Of a stretch of 64,000 nt of DNA, positions 23,401 through 34,582 are shown in pieces. Made by a program: the position numbers and the translations under genes. Position 1 is the stretch's first letter. Each line of letters begins with the position of its first letter. A model generated the notes under the pieces. The model saw only the letters and a list, made by a program, of their open reading frames with translations, was not told the origin of the DNA and did not search any database. Source of the stretch: Cheilinus undulatus (Eukaryota; Chordata; Actinopteri; Labriformes; Labridae). Location of the stretch: positions 38,090,151 to 38,154,150 of the forward strand of contig NC_054877.1 of the NCBI RefSeq assembly GCF_018320785.1, in the 5' to 3' direction.

Positions 23401-26400
23401 GTAGATTTATACACCAGTACTTTTACTTTTACTTGAGTACAATAGTCATATACTCTTCCACCTCTGGAAGCAGTAGTGCCTAACACTATAACGACAAATC
23501 ATGCCTTAAGGTACGTGCTATGGGCAGCTGGAAGAAAAAGGTCTGAAGCAAGATCAAGCAAACAAAGCTGTTTAAAAATTCCTTGCTCAAAATTTTTTTT
23601 TTTTAACCAAATTGAACTATTATCCATCATTTAAATCGGAATACCTGTATGTAAAGAAAGAAACAATAATAGTTTATTTTATCCAGTTTCAAGAACAAGG
23701 TAAAGATCAAGTAGCTTTGTGCAGAAACAGCTGATAGAGTTTTTACAGGCTCTGTACTTTGACTTTTTAACTTTAGTTAAGCTGAGTCAGTGCACTGTTT
23801 TTCTTCTTCTACTTGCACTTCTACTAGTGCACCACTAATGGACTTTAACTCACATTTCTCCCAGGCTCTCCTGGTGCCCCCGGTGGTCCTCTGGGGCCTG
23901 GTAGACCATTGTCTCCCTGTTTAGTAGAGAGCAAATCAACAATATAAGCAAAAAGACTTGATGGTGTTTGTATGAGCATTGTGAGTTTGGAATTGGCCTT
24001 CACACCTTTGCTCCTTTGTTTCCCATTTCACCTGATAGTCCTCTTGTGCCCTCTGGCCCAGGTTCACCCTAACAGAAAAATAATGATACAAAAAATAATG
24101 CATTGAACCTCTAAAGAGGCAAAACCTGAAAATATATTTTTAAAAGTTTCTGGGGTGCAGTAAAGCAGATATTTCAAGAAAAAAATCTGATGTGAGCATG
24201 TGCATGAGAGTAAAAGATCACTGAGCTCAACTAATGATGCACACTGGCAGACAGTCTTAAGTGTTCACCTTCTGCACATACGTTATCTTCTTCTCGCTGT
24301 AAAAGTTCAGGTTTTCCTTGATAACCAAGTAAGTTGGATTCATGATACCATTTTAGTATTATATTGTAATTGCAAATCACAATTTTGTCCATTATAATTG
24401 CATTTACATATTATAAGCAGCAGTACTGTAAGTTCAGCAATTCCAGTTATACTTAAGTTTGCAATTTTGTCTCTTAGGCCCAATCTCAACCAAGCTGGTT
24501 TAGACGGTTTTTCCGCTGCGTAGCACCTTTATTCTGAACGTGATGAATATGTCATTATTGACTGGATATGTACCACAGTCCTTTAAAGTAGCTGTAATTA
24601 AACCTCTACTAACAAATTCTGATCTTGCAGGCACCATACCTTATTACAGCACCATACCTGATGTTCCTTTTATTGCTAAAATCCTTAAAAAAGTAGTGGC
24701 CAAACAGCTAAATGAGTTTCTTTTAAATAACAACCAATTTAAAGACTTTCACTCAGGATTTAGAGACCACCATAGCACTGAAACTGTATTACTTGAAGTG
24801 GCTAAGGATCTACTGTTAGCTTCTGACAGACGTCTTCTCTCTATACTTGTTTTATTAGATCTTAGTGCTGTTTTTGATGCAATTGATCACCCTATCCTGT
24901 TACAGAGACTTAAGCAATTACTTGGAATTACAGGAGTAGCCTTAAGCTGGTTTAAATCCTATCTCTCAGATTGATCTCAGTTTGTAAATATTAACAATGA
25001 GTCTTCCACTTAAAGTTGGCTATGGTGTTCCTCAGTATTCGTTGCTTGGACCAATTCTTTTCACCCTTTCTATGCTTCCTCTAGGTTACATTATGAGGAA
25101 CCATGCCATAGATTTCAATGATATCTAACTGTATGTATCCATGAAGCCTGATGATAAAACTCAGTTATTAAAACTAGAAGCATACCTTAAAGACATTAAG
25201 ATCTGGATGACCAGAAATTTCCTGCTTCTTAACACAGACAAGACTGAAGTTCTTGTGCTTGGCTCCAACACCTCCAACAGGCTTTTTCTAAGAATGTGAC
25301 TGCCTTAGACGGCACTAGCTTGATATCCAGCACCACTGTGAGCAATCTAGGAGTTATATTTGATCAGGATATGTCCTCAACACCCACATAAAGCATATTT
25401 CATAGACAGCCTTCTTTCACCTTTGCAACATCGCTAAAATCAGGCACATCTTGTCTCAAAGCGATGCAGAAAAACATGTCCATGCTTTTGTTCCCTCTAG
25501 GTTAGACTACTGTAATCCTCTCCTATCAGACTGTCCCATTAAGTCACTAAAGACCCTTTAGGCGGTCCAAAACACTGCAGCACTTGAACTGACTATAACC
25601 AGGGAAAGAGATCATATCACTCCTGTCTTTGCTACTCTGCATTGGCTCCCTATAAAATCTAGAATTGAATTTAAAATTCTTCTTCTTACTTACAAAGCTC
25701 TTAATGGTCAGGCAAACTATCTTAAAGAGCTCACAGTGCCATGTTATCCCTCTAGATCCTTGCGTTCCAATATTCTGGCCTGCTTGTGGTACCTTTAGTC
25801 TCTAGAAGTAGTATGGGAGGTAGATCCTTCAGTTACCAAGGCCCTCTCCTTTGGAAGCATCTACCTGACAGGGTCCGAGAGGCAGACAATCTCTCTACCT
25901 TTAAGAGTAGGCTTTAAACTTTCCTCTTTGATAAAGACAATAGTTAGGGGGGCTCAGGCATGGACCAGACCTTAGCTAGTTATGCTGCTATAGTCTTAGA
26001 TTGCCAGCAGGTCACAGCACACTGAGCCTCTCTCTCTCCTCCTCTCTCTTGTTATCTGTGTATGCATTCATATCATATTACTTCATATTACATGCTGTGA
26101 TTCTCTTTGTGCACCTCTGTCTCCATGGGTTCTTCCCATGGCCCTGTGCTGTATGGGTTTATCTGGCTTGTTGGTATGGGCAACCTACTGCTGTAGACCC
26201 ACCTGACTCCAACTACTACATTTATTATTAGAATTATTTTATCATTATTACTACTAATGATTAAAACTGATCTATTATGGTCCTTTTCTCATCACAGAAG
26301 AAGAATATCCCCTGTGTGTGTGCACTGTTTCGGTTTCTCTCCAACTTGTCAATATAGCTGCGTACCTGCTAAAGGCAAACCTTGTGTTATTTAGCCTGCA

Positions 26401-29400
26401 TGTCTAGCTAGCTGATTCAACTAATGTGATTTCAGAGAGCACAGCATTTACTTTGTGAAAATATCACCATTATGATGAAGTTTTGGACAAAAAATACATG
26501 AACATCAACATAAAACACAAGTTAAAAAGATTGAGTTGAAGTGGTTTTATTGAAAGGCTGTGTGTTTCACATTATATTGTTATAGTTTTAGCAAACTAAA
26601 GAGCAGTGAAGGTTGTATCACACCTGTTATTTTGGCTGCAGAGTTAAGGATTAAGGACCGTTAACTAGGCTGTGCAAAGATGTAGAGTTGATGCATTCAA
26701 AGGTAGATCTACAGTTGCCTTTGTGCCATCATTAAGACAGTATAACTGATGTGTAATAAGTCAAAAAGGGTTTTAATTCTTGATGACATAAAAGTAATCT
26801 AATGTGGTGCTTTTCTCAGCATGTAGCAAGTTAATTTCAAATGGCAGCAATCTTGTAACATTGCAAGTAACTTTTAAAGTAGCATTACCAAACACCACTC
26901 AAAAGGTTATGCCGGTTTCAGAGTGCCCCTGAAACTTAATTTTTAATTCCTGCTCATGTCCCCTGAGAAGCTTCATAATAATGAGTCTAAATCAAATATT
27001 TTGAGACATAAGACAAAAGTCTATAAAACAGGAGTGTTTCACATTGTGGGATGTTGTGCTTGTACTCGTACCTTATCTCCTTTATTACCGTCCCGTCCTT
27101 GTTCCCCCTTTGGTCCGTAGTCTCCTCTTCTACCCTGAAAGATAAGAATGGTTAAAAAGACAGCACAAAAATGTTGATGAAAAAAAAGAGAAACAATAGT
27201 TTATGAGTGAATCTTACTGGTTCTCCTCTATCTCCTGGTCGTCCAGGTGTTCCCTACGAGAAACAACAAGCAGGTGAGTTAGAGGATGCTTTTAAATAGA
27301 GTGTGATTGAATGGTTTTTAAGGCTATCAATTTGACTTACTGGGTTTCCTTTCTGTCCAGGGACACCAGGTGATCCAGGACTGCCTCTCTCTCCCTGTTT
27401 AAAAAAGCAACAAGAATTTAGTCATTCCACTCCAGATTTGTCACAATCATTTGGCATGACTTATTTTTTTTTTTTTTTTTTTTTTTTTTCATTCAGATTT
27501 ACCTTTGGTCCAGCATCCCCAGGTGGGCCAAGTGGACCAGATCTTCCAGGACGGCCAGGATCACCCTGAATACGTCATAAATAGCACAAATAAAAATAGT
27601 TAGACAGACTTAAGCCACTGGATGGCCGACAAATTTATTTTAATCAAAAAAGAAGAATTATATGAACCTTGTCTCCGTCAGTTCCAGAAGGACCACGATC
27701 ACCAACATCTCCAGGATAACCGTCAGGACCCTACAAGGCATAAAACACACAGTCAATTTGCAATAAAACATTGTATATAAACTTATCTTTTCAAATAGGA
27801 AGGTGGATCATACCCTGTCTCCTGGGTCTCCTTTGCAGCCAGGAGCGCCAATACGTCCAATTTTACCCTGTGGAGAAAAAAAATCATATTAAAGTTCATG
27901 TGTTTGAATACAATTTTATTATTGTCCTTGCTGGTGTAATGGTCAGGCGGCTGAATACTTTTGTACCTATTTTCTTTTCATCCGTTTTTCAGTTGAGCAG
28001 CAATAAAATAAAACCAGTTGTCATAATCCTTAAGTTTACACAATAAATAACTTACAGTATGATTGGATAATGACAATGAAGCTTTCCACCCTGTGCGTGT
28101 TCGAGGACATGGTCATTGAGTCTTATGAAAATTCTCACGTTAAAAGCCATTGATTCATATGAACACCAATCAATCGCGCCCTTCCCTATCTGTTAGTTTG
28201 TAAATAAAGCATGCAAATATGTGCAATTAAATATTTCTCTGTATGCTGGAACTTTACATTCCCAATATGGAGCTGGGTTTTTTCCCTTGCTAAGACTGTT
28301 GTTAAATTATAAAACAAAACATTTTAGCCAAAATTCATCATCATACAGCACCCACCTTCTGTCCATCTGTCCCATTGCGTCCTGGGATACCAGCTACACC
28401 CTGATGACAAGGAGATGACACAGTTAGAGGAGTAAGACCAGTCCCTTTAGAATTAATGATCAGCAGCTACATGTAAAATCCAAATACAATTAAAAAGACC
28501 TACCTTTTTCCCTTGAGCTCCCATCTCTCCCTGTTGGCAGACAGAAGATCAACAGTCAGTTCATGTTGCGATTACTATTAAACTTATCCACTTCTGTTGA
28601 CATAAACTCGATCCATGCAGAAGAAAAGAGATGTCTTACCTTCTCTCCTTTAAGACCTGGCTCTCCCTACAGACAGGAGAAAGAAAAAAAGAAGAATCAT
28701 GGGTTATTTTGAAAAAACAAATGAATGTTACATGTAATGTTGAACAGTAAAATATTTTCATGAATTTTCTATGACTTACTTTGATACCAGGCTGACCAAT
28801 GGGACCCTCAATACCGGGGTCTCCTGGGCGACCTCTTTCTCCTTTTGGACCTGGGTCGCCGTTGTCTCCTTTAGCTCCCTGCAGACAGCAAATTAAAACA
28901 AACGTGATGATGACAGTAAGAAGTAATGGCCTTTTGCAGACATGTGACTGCACCATGACATCACAAACTACAGTGGATGGCAAATATACCAGTGTTGACA
29001 TGCGGCTTCTGTGTTTTTTTTACCTTCAAGGTGTATTTGGGAGCTTTAAAAGTAACAGAAACTAACATAAACAAAATTAGCCTATTCAACAGAATTGTTA
29101 GTGACTCTGTCATATGAGCTCAGTTACCTTGAGGGTGCTAACTAACTAAGTTGTGTATGCAAATTTCAAAATATGTTCATCAGACATGTATTTAATGGAA
29201 AACTACACAAAAAGCATCTGCAAGTACTTTTTGTTTTGTTTAATACTCCATGACATTATATTCAGACATTTCAAGCGTTCTAAACTTTCCATGTACAAAA
29301 TGTGAACTACACAGATAACCATTGAGAATTTGTTGACAGGAGAGAGTGGGAATTTGCATGCAAAAGGTCTATACAAAATCTCTTCGTGTGCATTTGTGTT

Positions 29401-32268
29401 TGTGAGCCTCACTTTTTGTCCTCTGTGGCCTTTGGGACCAGGGGGTCCATCTGTCTCCAGACAAGTCACGCTGTAACACTGAATGATACAGAAACAAAGA
29501 AGACAACCAGTCAGAGATGACACAATCTCAAACATTGACTTGTATAATTTTCTTAATCATTGTTGTGTTTTCTTACCTCTGTGTAAGCCAAATGTTGCTG
29601 TAAAGAGAAAGGAAACAGTGTGAGTAGAAAAGTCATTCAGCTGTATAAATTTTTTGCGCGTTTGTCAGTGACTGCATGTAAAGATGGATGATATGTCTCC
29701 AGCCTTTATAGCTGTACAAAAGTGAAACCAACAGGATGATCCTATTTTACAAATCTTTTTCTACCCCTTAAAGTAACAAAAGTTGCTACTCAGCGACTCT
29801 TCAAGTAAACTTCAAATGAAACACGTTAACTTAAACTTGAGTAGGTTTTAGATAAATGCTTTTACTTCTACTTAAGTTCTGACTAAGGGTAACTGTACTT
29901 TTACTTCAGTATAATAGTCTTGCACTCTTATCCCTTCTGGATATATCTGATTTGACTGTCAAGTGGGTGTGCCATAACTGTTAATTGTGGGCTTATAGCA
30001 TGCTTCAACTCTGATCTGATCAATCAAAAGTAAGGCTGAAGTAGATTCTAATGTGGTGATTGCCATTGTTTGGCTTTACAACACTTTCTCAGAAACCAGA
30101 GAGTGACATCCTTGAGCCTATGTGTCTGTTTTATATAGTCTGTGATTTCAGCCCTCATCACAGTAGTCTGGCTGAAGGCCGCAGGCCCAGACAACCCCTC
30201 AGGGCTGGCATTTCATCACTACTGTGAGACGTCAACTGTGTAAGAACAGAAATACATACCAAAAGTTTCAAAATAAAACACAATTAAACTTCTGGTGAGG
30301 GTAAGGGTTAGGCAACCAAAAGTTAAAAATTAAAAAAAGCTGGCCTGCAAAATGTATTCAAAATTCATTTAATAAAGCCAAATGAACAGTCAACTTACAA
30401 GAAAAAAAAGCTTGTCCATGAAAACATTCAATGGCAGCTAACATAGCTAAGGCTAAAGCTAATGAATAGGTGAAATAGCTACAAAGCTAATGTAACTAGA
30501 GGAAGCTATGTTAGCTTATGCTACATTTGCAAAAGCTAACTAAGCCACCAATAGCTAATGCACATAGCTAATTTGCTATGTAGCTACAGTAGCATTGCCT
30601 ATAGCTACTACTAAAGCAATCATTGCTCAAGCTACAGCTATCATAGCTAAACTGGCTAATTTGTTAACGTCAGCTATATAGCTAGCTAGCGTAGCTATGT
30701 TAGTTTTATCTTCAGCTGATGAAGCTTAAGTGCTCTTCTGTTTATGTAACCTCTTCAAAACGGGTCTATACATAATCTTATCCCTTATTAGACCTCTGAC
30801 CTTTTTTTAATTTATGACATTGAGCTTAGTTTTTAATGTTTGCAATGTGGTTATTTCATGAATGTAACTGCCAGACTTTAAAAAAAAAAACCTACTATAA
30901 CCAGAAAATATTTTTTAGCAGCATATTACGTCACTTCTGTCCTGACAGTGTTAGCCTCTCATAAAAGTGGTCTGCACTGCAGCCAGACTCCTCTCGCTCT
31001 CAACAGAGGAAGACGAGTGTATGACCTAAAGCTGCCAGCCAGCAGGGGGGAGCTTCAAATGCTTCACCTTCACTTTTGTGGAGCTGCCATGTGGTCAATC
31101 TTTTTAAAAGGCCTGTGGCATCTCTGTGTGTCTTTTTGTAAGTTACCATGGTCTTGATGATGCGGTCGATGGTTTTTTCATGTAAGATGGCTCTTCCCTG
31201 GCTCAGATCCACAGCCATGAACTCATCCCTGTAGACTGTTGAAGGAGAGTTGGCTATCTCTCTCATCCCGATATCATCGATGTTCTTCGATGCTGCCACG
31301 GAAAACAACCGAATCCCCGCATCTCGAGCTCTCTCTGCTGCCACTTTGATGCCTCCGCACGGGCTTCCAGTCACGTGGCCGTCAGTGATGACCACGGCAA
31401 ACCGAAGGGCGTCTTGAGTTGGTGAGCGCATCATTTCCTGAGTCATGTTGGTGAGTGCACAATCGATGTAGGTTCCCTTACCCAGGTAACGGATTTGAGC
31501 CAGACGCTGGAGATATGAAAAGAAGTGGCATGTTGAAGGCGGATAATAAATCCTTAAAAGACAGCATCTGCTAAACTGTGTAAACTAGTTTGTGCTTTTC
31601 TGAGTAATCGGAAATACATGACGTTGCATTGTTTTAATTTCATTTTAAAATTTTGTCTTAAGTACATTGCTTAAAATTTAGGTGAAAAACACTCATTTGT
31701 ACATCATGTGTGTGTTACTCACTGATGTAAAATCAGCCTTGGGTCCAATGCGACTGATCACTTCCTGTCTCTGAGAAAAGTGCAGACCTCCGATGTTCCA
31801 GTTGATCTTCACAGCTCCTCTGTACTCAGCATCTTCCAAACGGTCTACAAACAGTTTCACGAATTGCTACAAGGAGACACAAAACAGCACACAACATGGG
31901 CATAAAGACACTGCAAAACATTGTGTTCATGATTTTTGAACTGTTAAGTTGCAGATAAGGGAGGAACCTTGATGCTTTCCACCAGCGATCCAGGTGGAGG
32001 CTCCTGCAGGGCGATGGTCTCTGATGTGTCAATGGTGAAGTACACATCTATCGGACATTCATTCTTCTCTGGAGGAAGACAAAAACAACCACCACAAAGG
32101 TATTTACCCCAGAAAGATGAGATATATCATGTCCATAATAATGTGGATGAGACTGACTTTAAAGTAAGAAGGATCAGTGTTGCAGCACTTACTCCTGCAC
32201 TCTGGCGCCTGGCTGTGAGTTAGAGCTCCAAAAAGAAGACAGAGCACGGCTGTCTTCAAGCCCAACAT
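11442..32268 (-). CDS. col6a2: collagen type VI alpha-2 chain, complete
   Basis: This chain pairs with alpha-1 and an alpha-3-type chain to form collagen VI microfibrils outside the cell. Exons, 5' to 3': 32268-32193 (signal peptide), 32068-31968, 31866-31723, 31506-31147, 29597-29577, 29478-29413, 28878-28780, 28666-28640, 28530-28504, 28400-28356, 27867-27814, 27730-27668, 27565-27503, 27394-27341, 27253-27218, 27134-27072, 24068-24006, 23916-23854, 22555-22493, 22406-22356, 22269-22171, 22079-22017, 21809-21774, 21665-21620, 21219-21067, 19481-19387, 18444-18263, 18159-17981, 17884-17846, 13171-12840, 11711-11442. All joins are in phase: 3033 nt, 1010 residues (human 1019). Order of domains: signal peptide, N1 vWA, 335-residue Gly-X-Y helix, C1 vWA, C2 vWA. 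The alpha-2 identity rests on the C-terminal RFIRWIC, the FSYPGPRG helix break and CPDLPC. An alternative last exon at 14247-14533 gives a 905-residue form. No frame breaks were found. Confidence 0.97.
12011..12540. mobile_element. TTAA-flanked non-autonomous DNA transposon (Kolobok- or piggyBac-like)
   Basis: The ends are an exact 8-bp inverted repeat, AGGGGACA and TGTCCCCT. Both sides are flanked by TTAA (12007-12010 and 12541-12544), the target duplication of piggyBac and Kolobok elements. The AG-start favours Kolobok over piggyBac, whose ends usually start CC. The interior has a palindromic segment around ctgccagctgag and no long ORF. A related copy is at 20114. Confidence 0.7.
12610..12785. 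mobile_element. terminal fragment of another Tc1-like transposon
   Basis: The stretch containing aatcagaaagtatttcagac and dataatgggg-type sequence (ataatggggtactg near 12732) resembles one end of a fish/salmonid Tc1-like element. Only about 170 bp is present and the other end was not found. It lies in the last col6a2 intron. Confidence 0.45.
14247..14533 (-). CDS. col6a2: col6a2 alternative terminal exon (2C2a-type isoform end)
   Basis: A strong acceptor (CTTCTTTCAG) precedes a 95-codon open segment ending in TAA at 14247. Its phase fits the donor at 17846, one base carried over, exactly as for the exon at 13171. The peptide holds [24 protein letters not shown] and [10 protein letters not shown]. 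These align by eye with the human COL6A2 2C2a isoform end (YTAERAKFATG, LFIDTFKLVHRDI, GDPETALALC). Splicing to it replaces the whole C2 A-domain and gives about 905 residues; the human form has about 918. No canonical AATAAA follows closely; an ATTAAA variant (13681-13686) is the nearest I noted. Codon-level conservation makes a functional isoform more likely than a chance ORF. Confidence 0.88.
14862..16480. repeat. large imperfect palindrome built of degenerate GGGCAAAAAGTGG / CCACTTTTTGCCC repeats
   Basis: From about 14935 to 15530 the plus strand is purine-rich, with loose repeats of tgggcaaaaa, gtggcaaaa and gggttaaaa. From about 15800 to 16290 the complementary motifs ttttgccactttt, aacccattttt and cccatttt dominate. 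The symmetry centre is near 15665: gacatcagaaccc (15533-15546) mirrors aggttctgatgttga (15783-15797). A second motif, ggcccctgaaaaaccc near 14862, recurs inverted near 15677. It lies in the col6a2 intron between the 17846 donor and the alternative exon. It looks like a repeat-derived element, perhaps two inverted copies. Its open frames are low-complexity shadows. Confidence 0.7.
16816..17152 (+). mobile_element. 3' fragment of the same Tc1/mariner family as 2951-4516
   Basis: The sequence matches the transposase C-terminus and right terminus of the 2951-4516 element, including gaagaagaccc, gagcagct and the terminal agcttttttggaatt. It is about 340 bp, 5'-truncated, in a col6a2 intron. Confidence 0.7.
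17981..21219 (-). other. col6a2: col6a2 exons for the C1 von Willebrand A domain
   Basis: Four exons (21219-21067, 19481-19387, 18444-18263, 18159-17981) encode a complete A-domain. It contains [19 protein letters not shown] with an intact DxSxS metal-site motif, then [40 protein letters not shown] and AIGIGDMF. It ends at ENVLCP. The 21665-21620 exon just upstream supplies the cysteine cluster RETCGCC that follows the helix. All motifs match the vertebrate alpha-2 chain. Confidence 0.95.
20114..20480. mobile_element. second, truncated copy of the TTAA-type element
   Basis: After TTAA at 20110-20113 the sequence ggggacatattatgc starts a segment that parallels the 12011-12540 element. Shared blocks include ttttcccctcatgatg, catgtggggagttag and gctgagaggagga. 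The far end is not recognisable, so it is truncated or eroded. It lies in a col6a2 intron. Confidence 0.65.
22690..23466. repeat. dispersed repeat with (ACTTTTACTTGAGTA)-type ends
   Basis: Both ends are rich in tacttttacttgagta and similar units, and the right end finishes with ttccacctctgg. The middle (22960-23330) matches 37795-38160 at scattered but collinear blocks, for example gttatccactgagtta, tttactttata and aacatcctggttggag-like text. This shows a multicopy element of about 0.75 kb. No coding capacity. Superfamily not assigned. Confidence 0.6.
24480..26270 (+). mobile_element. decayed L2/CR1-type LINE with reverse-transcriptase remnant
   Basis: An open stretch of 144 codons (24540-24974) carries reverse-transcriptase motifs: [27 protein letters not shown] (the palm motif with the first catalytic Asp region) and [10 protein letters not shown]. 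Homology continues to about 25920 in shifting frames with stops. Text resembling the LINE C-terminus (catcactcctgtctttgc) lies near 25615. The element is inserted opposite to col6a2 in the intron between the 27134-27072 and 24068-24006 exons. It is not expected to be active. Confidence 0.78.
27464..27490. repeat. poly-T tract just downstream of a col6a2 exon border
   Basis: About 26 T residues on the plus strand lie some 13-40 bases beyond the donor of the 27565-27503 exon. A plain homopolymer. Confidence 0.6.
29770..29942. repeat. fragment of the ACTTTTACTTAAGT-type dispersed repeat
   Basis: Text such as gcttttacttctacttaagt and ctgtacttttacttcagtat matches the ends of the 22690 repeat. About 170 bp in the col6a2 intron between the 31147 and 29597 exon borders. 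Confidence 0.5.
30425..30720. repeat. AGCTA-rich degenerate simple repeat
   Basis: About thirty copies of agcta / tagct occur in 300 bp, in both orientations, often as agctaa or tagctac. Because the unit is nearly self-complementary the tract can form many short hairpins. It lies in a col6a2 intron and is non-coding. Confidence 0.55.
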
Positions 32269-32284
32269 CTTCCTCTTCTCCTAC
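31147..32284 (-). other. col6a2: col6a2 exons for signal peptide and N1 von Willebrand A domain
   Basis: The start ATG (32268) opens [19 protein letters not shown], a typical signal peptide with a hydrophobic core, probably cleaved near SQA. The exon has an acceptor upstream (border at 32284), so a non-coding exon lies 5'. The N1 domain follows: [14 protein letters not shown] (DxSxT at the metal site), [31 protein letters not shown] and RIIKTM. A 21-nt exon (29597-29577, QHLAYTE) links it to the start of the helix, matching the human KHEAYGE segment. Confidence 0.93.
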
Positions 32285-32963
32285 CTGGCATGAAAAACAC
32301 ACAACTGTGTCAACAATATGCTTTTTAATCCATAGTTTATCCCTCAATATTATGAAAGAAAATTAGGACTCATAGAAAGGTAGAAGACTAAAAAAAAAAC
32401 AGGCAATTATAGAAATGAAAGATACATTAGTAGACTTTCAGCACTGAAGTGTCTTTTTCAATTCAAAAAGTGACCATTCAAATATTCCTGAAGTTTTCAA
32501 AGACAGAGAAATAATTTATATTTTAGAAATGTAAAGGGATGTGTCTTGTTATGGAGGCTGTCACAGGCTACCAGTTCAGTCCCTCCATAATATGGATCAC
32601 CCTGCACTCGGCATTTAGAGCGTGTCTAGACCAGCTGCTCAGCACCGCCCACCTCTGCGGCCTCTTTCTCTATATTACCTTTTGTTTTAAATTGAAGTTC
32701 ACTTTTAAGTGCATTTCTCCCTTATTATAAGAAATTTATGAATGAATACAAATATTGATTTTCTTGTTAGTAAAAAGGCTTTATGAGGTGATGTTTTTAT
32801 TGAACAGTGCTCAATTCAAAACACAAAGTACACAGTGAAAATGGGTGGGGCTGTGCAGCATTACTTCCTGTGGGTGGAATTTTTTATAAATTGTGCATTT
32901 AAAAGTCCTAAATTTGGCTAGGTAATTCAAGGACATGAGTAGAATATGTGATTGTCTTTAAAT

Positions 32964-33494
32964 TAGAGCCTTTCAAAAGATTAAAATCTTTAATCGCAAT
33001 TTATCTCCGATTTTTTTTATAATTGCAATTTATTGCACCTTTCTATTGCATTTTAAAGTTCCATTATATTGTATTTAGAATTGTTTCCATGTAATTTTTT
33101 GATTCTTCTTTCTTAGACTAGGTGTACTTGACTTCCTGTTTGGATACAGACTTGCTTTAGTAGGTAGATGGAAGAGTTTATTATACAGTAACACAAGCAA
33201 CACAAAAAAAGGAACTTGCTATGGATTGAAAATGAAATAGGAGAACATTAAAACTGGTCAGATGACTTCTAACTTGTCCACTGAGCTGTCTGCAAGTTTT
33301 TTAAAGTGAAATAAGACACTAAGGAGCAGTAGTGGACTTATTTGACATCACTCTGTCTGCAGGAGATTCTGATGTGCCTTTACCAAAGTGTGTTGAAGGG
33401 GACAACGAAGCATTCAATTGATCAGGATTCTTTTAAAAAGTACATTGTGGATCTTAATTAAATGTGATTAACTCACTTAATCTTGACAGCCCTA
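32964..33494. mobile_element. hAT-like repeat with TTAATCG-type ends
   Basis: The left end (aaaagattaaaatctttaat) and the right end (cttaatcttgacagccct) are imperfect inverted repeats. They match a very common fish repeat whose ends read taatcgcgattaatcg. Non-coding, inside the 5' intron of col6a2. Confidence 0.5.
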
Positions 33495-34261
33495 CTATGA
33501 ATTACAATTAAAATAGTCTTCAACTGAGGTGTGGTCTCTTGGTTATCATCTAAACGTAATGCTGCACTTTTATTTTGAAAACTCAAGTTTTAATGCTTGT
33601 GTTGCACTTGGTGTAGCCAGAGGATGGCATGGGGTGGCACTCGCCACACTAAAAATCTGATTGGCCAGCCCAGTAGTCACCCAAAAAAAAAAGAAAAAAA
33701 ATCCAAGCCAAATTGGCCATTGGCTTTGTCAGAGGCAAAAGAAAAGGTTTAATTATGCAATGCATAAAGATATGGACAGAGGCAGGCATTCACAACAGAT
33801 ATATAAGCTAAATATCACCCTTAGATACCCAAAAGTTTGTGGAGTTTAAGGGAGAAGCAACAGATCTACAGATCAGCTGAATCAGCATCCCCTTTTCTTA
33901 AAGTTTAAAATTTATTTTAAGGTATAAAATTTTAGGTCTTATCCAAATTTATATTTATTGGTATGGGCTATAATGAATTTGTAAATATCAGCATATCAGA
34001 AATTGGCAAAAATCTAATGATGTAAAAATGAATTTAAGATGGCTTACAGTAGGCTATATGGTGTCACTGTGTTGCATTATGTTGAGAAGTTAAACACATA
34101 TACAGGAATAAAACATCTGTAGGATATTTTAGTGTTGTTTGATAAGATATGTTAAATGAAAATGACAGGGTAAATGCATAACTCACTGCAGCTGGACCAC
34201 CCAGTCAAAAAAGTCTAGCTAAGCCGCTGCACTGTTTTGATTTATCTCTGTCTAAAAAGGC

Positions 34262-34582
34262 TAAAAAATGAAGATAAAGATGCACTTTATTAACCCCTTG
34301 AGGGAAAATTCTATTATTAAACACTGTTGTTGAACATGCTACATACTGGGAAGCATGCAGAAGAACAAACAGGATCATTTGGACATGCACTATTGCAGAG
34401 CAGTCAGAGTGAGGTGCTGCTGCCCGCCTGAGCTGTTCGGTGCCTTGTTCAAGGAGACCTCAGCAACACCCAGGAAGTAAAATAGCACCTCTCTAGCAAC
34501 AATACCCAGACTTGATCCAACCAGGACTAGAACTGGAGACCCTCCGGTTTCAAACCCTAGCCCCAGAGCTAACACCACCTCA
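34262..34582 (-). mobile_element. tRNA-derived SINE-like element
   Basis: Read on the minus strand, the head contains TTAGCTCTGGGG, close to a Pol III A box, and CAGTTCTAGTCC, close to a B box, about 30 bases apart. The 3' part includes aggggttaataaagtgc, which resembles fish SINE/LINE tails. It does not fold into a clean tRNA by eye, so it is a SINE rather than a tRNA gene. Confidence 0.5.

Larger units (their letters stand above)
21774..29478 (-). other. col6a2: col6a2 triple-helix exons (335-residue Gly-X-Y domain)
   Basis: Eighteen exons, most of 27, 36, 45, 54, 63 or 99 nt and starting with a glycine codon, encode an unbroken helical domain. It runs from [12 protein letters not shown] to GDPGLT and sums to 335 residues, the size known for collagen VI chains, so no exon is missing. 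One break, FSYPGPRG (22406-22356, 51 nt), is the break seen in human alpha-2. RGD triplets occur in the exons at 27134, 22555, 22269 and 22079. A Cys in [10 protein letters not shown] (27867 exon) matches the conserved assembly cysteine; another in RGDCGQ (22269 exon) seems not to be in the human chain. Confidence 0.95.

Noticed and set aside
24540..24974. Candidate protein gene with reverse-transcriptase motifs
   Set aside because: It is the surviving part of a decayed LINE; the homology continues past stops and frameshifts, so it is not a host gene.
30425..30720. Possible CRISPR-like array
   Set aside because: Units are short, variable and unevenly spaced, in a vertebrate intron; no repeat-spacer structure.
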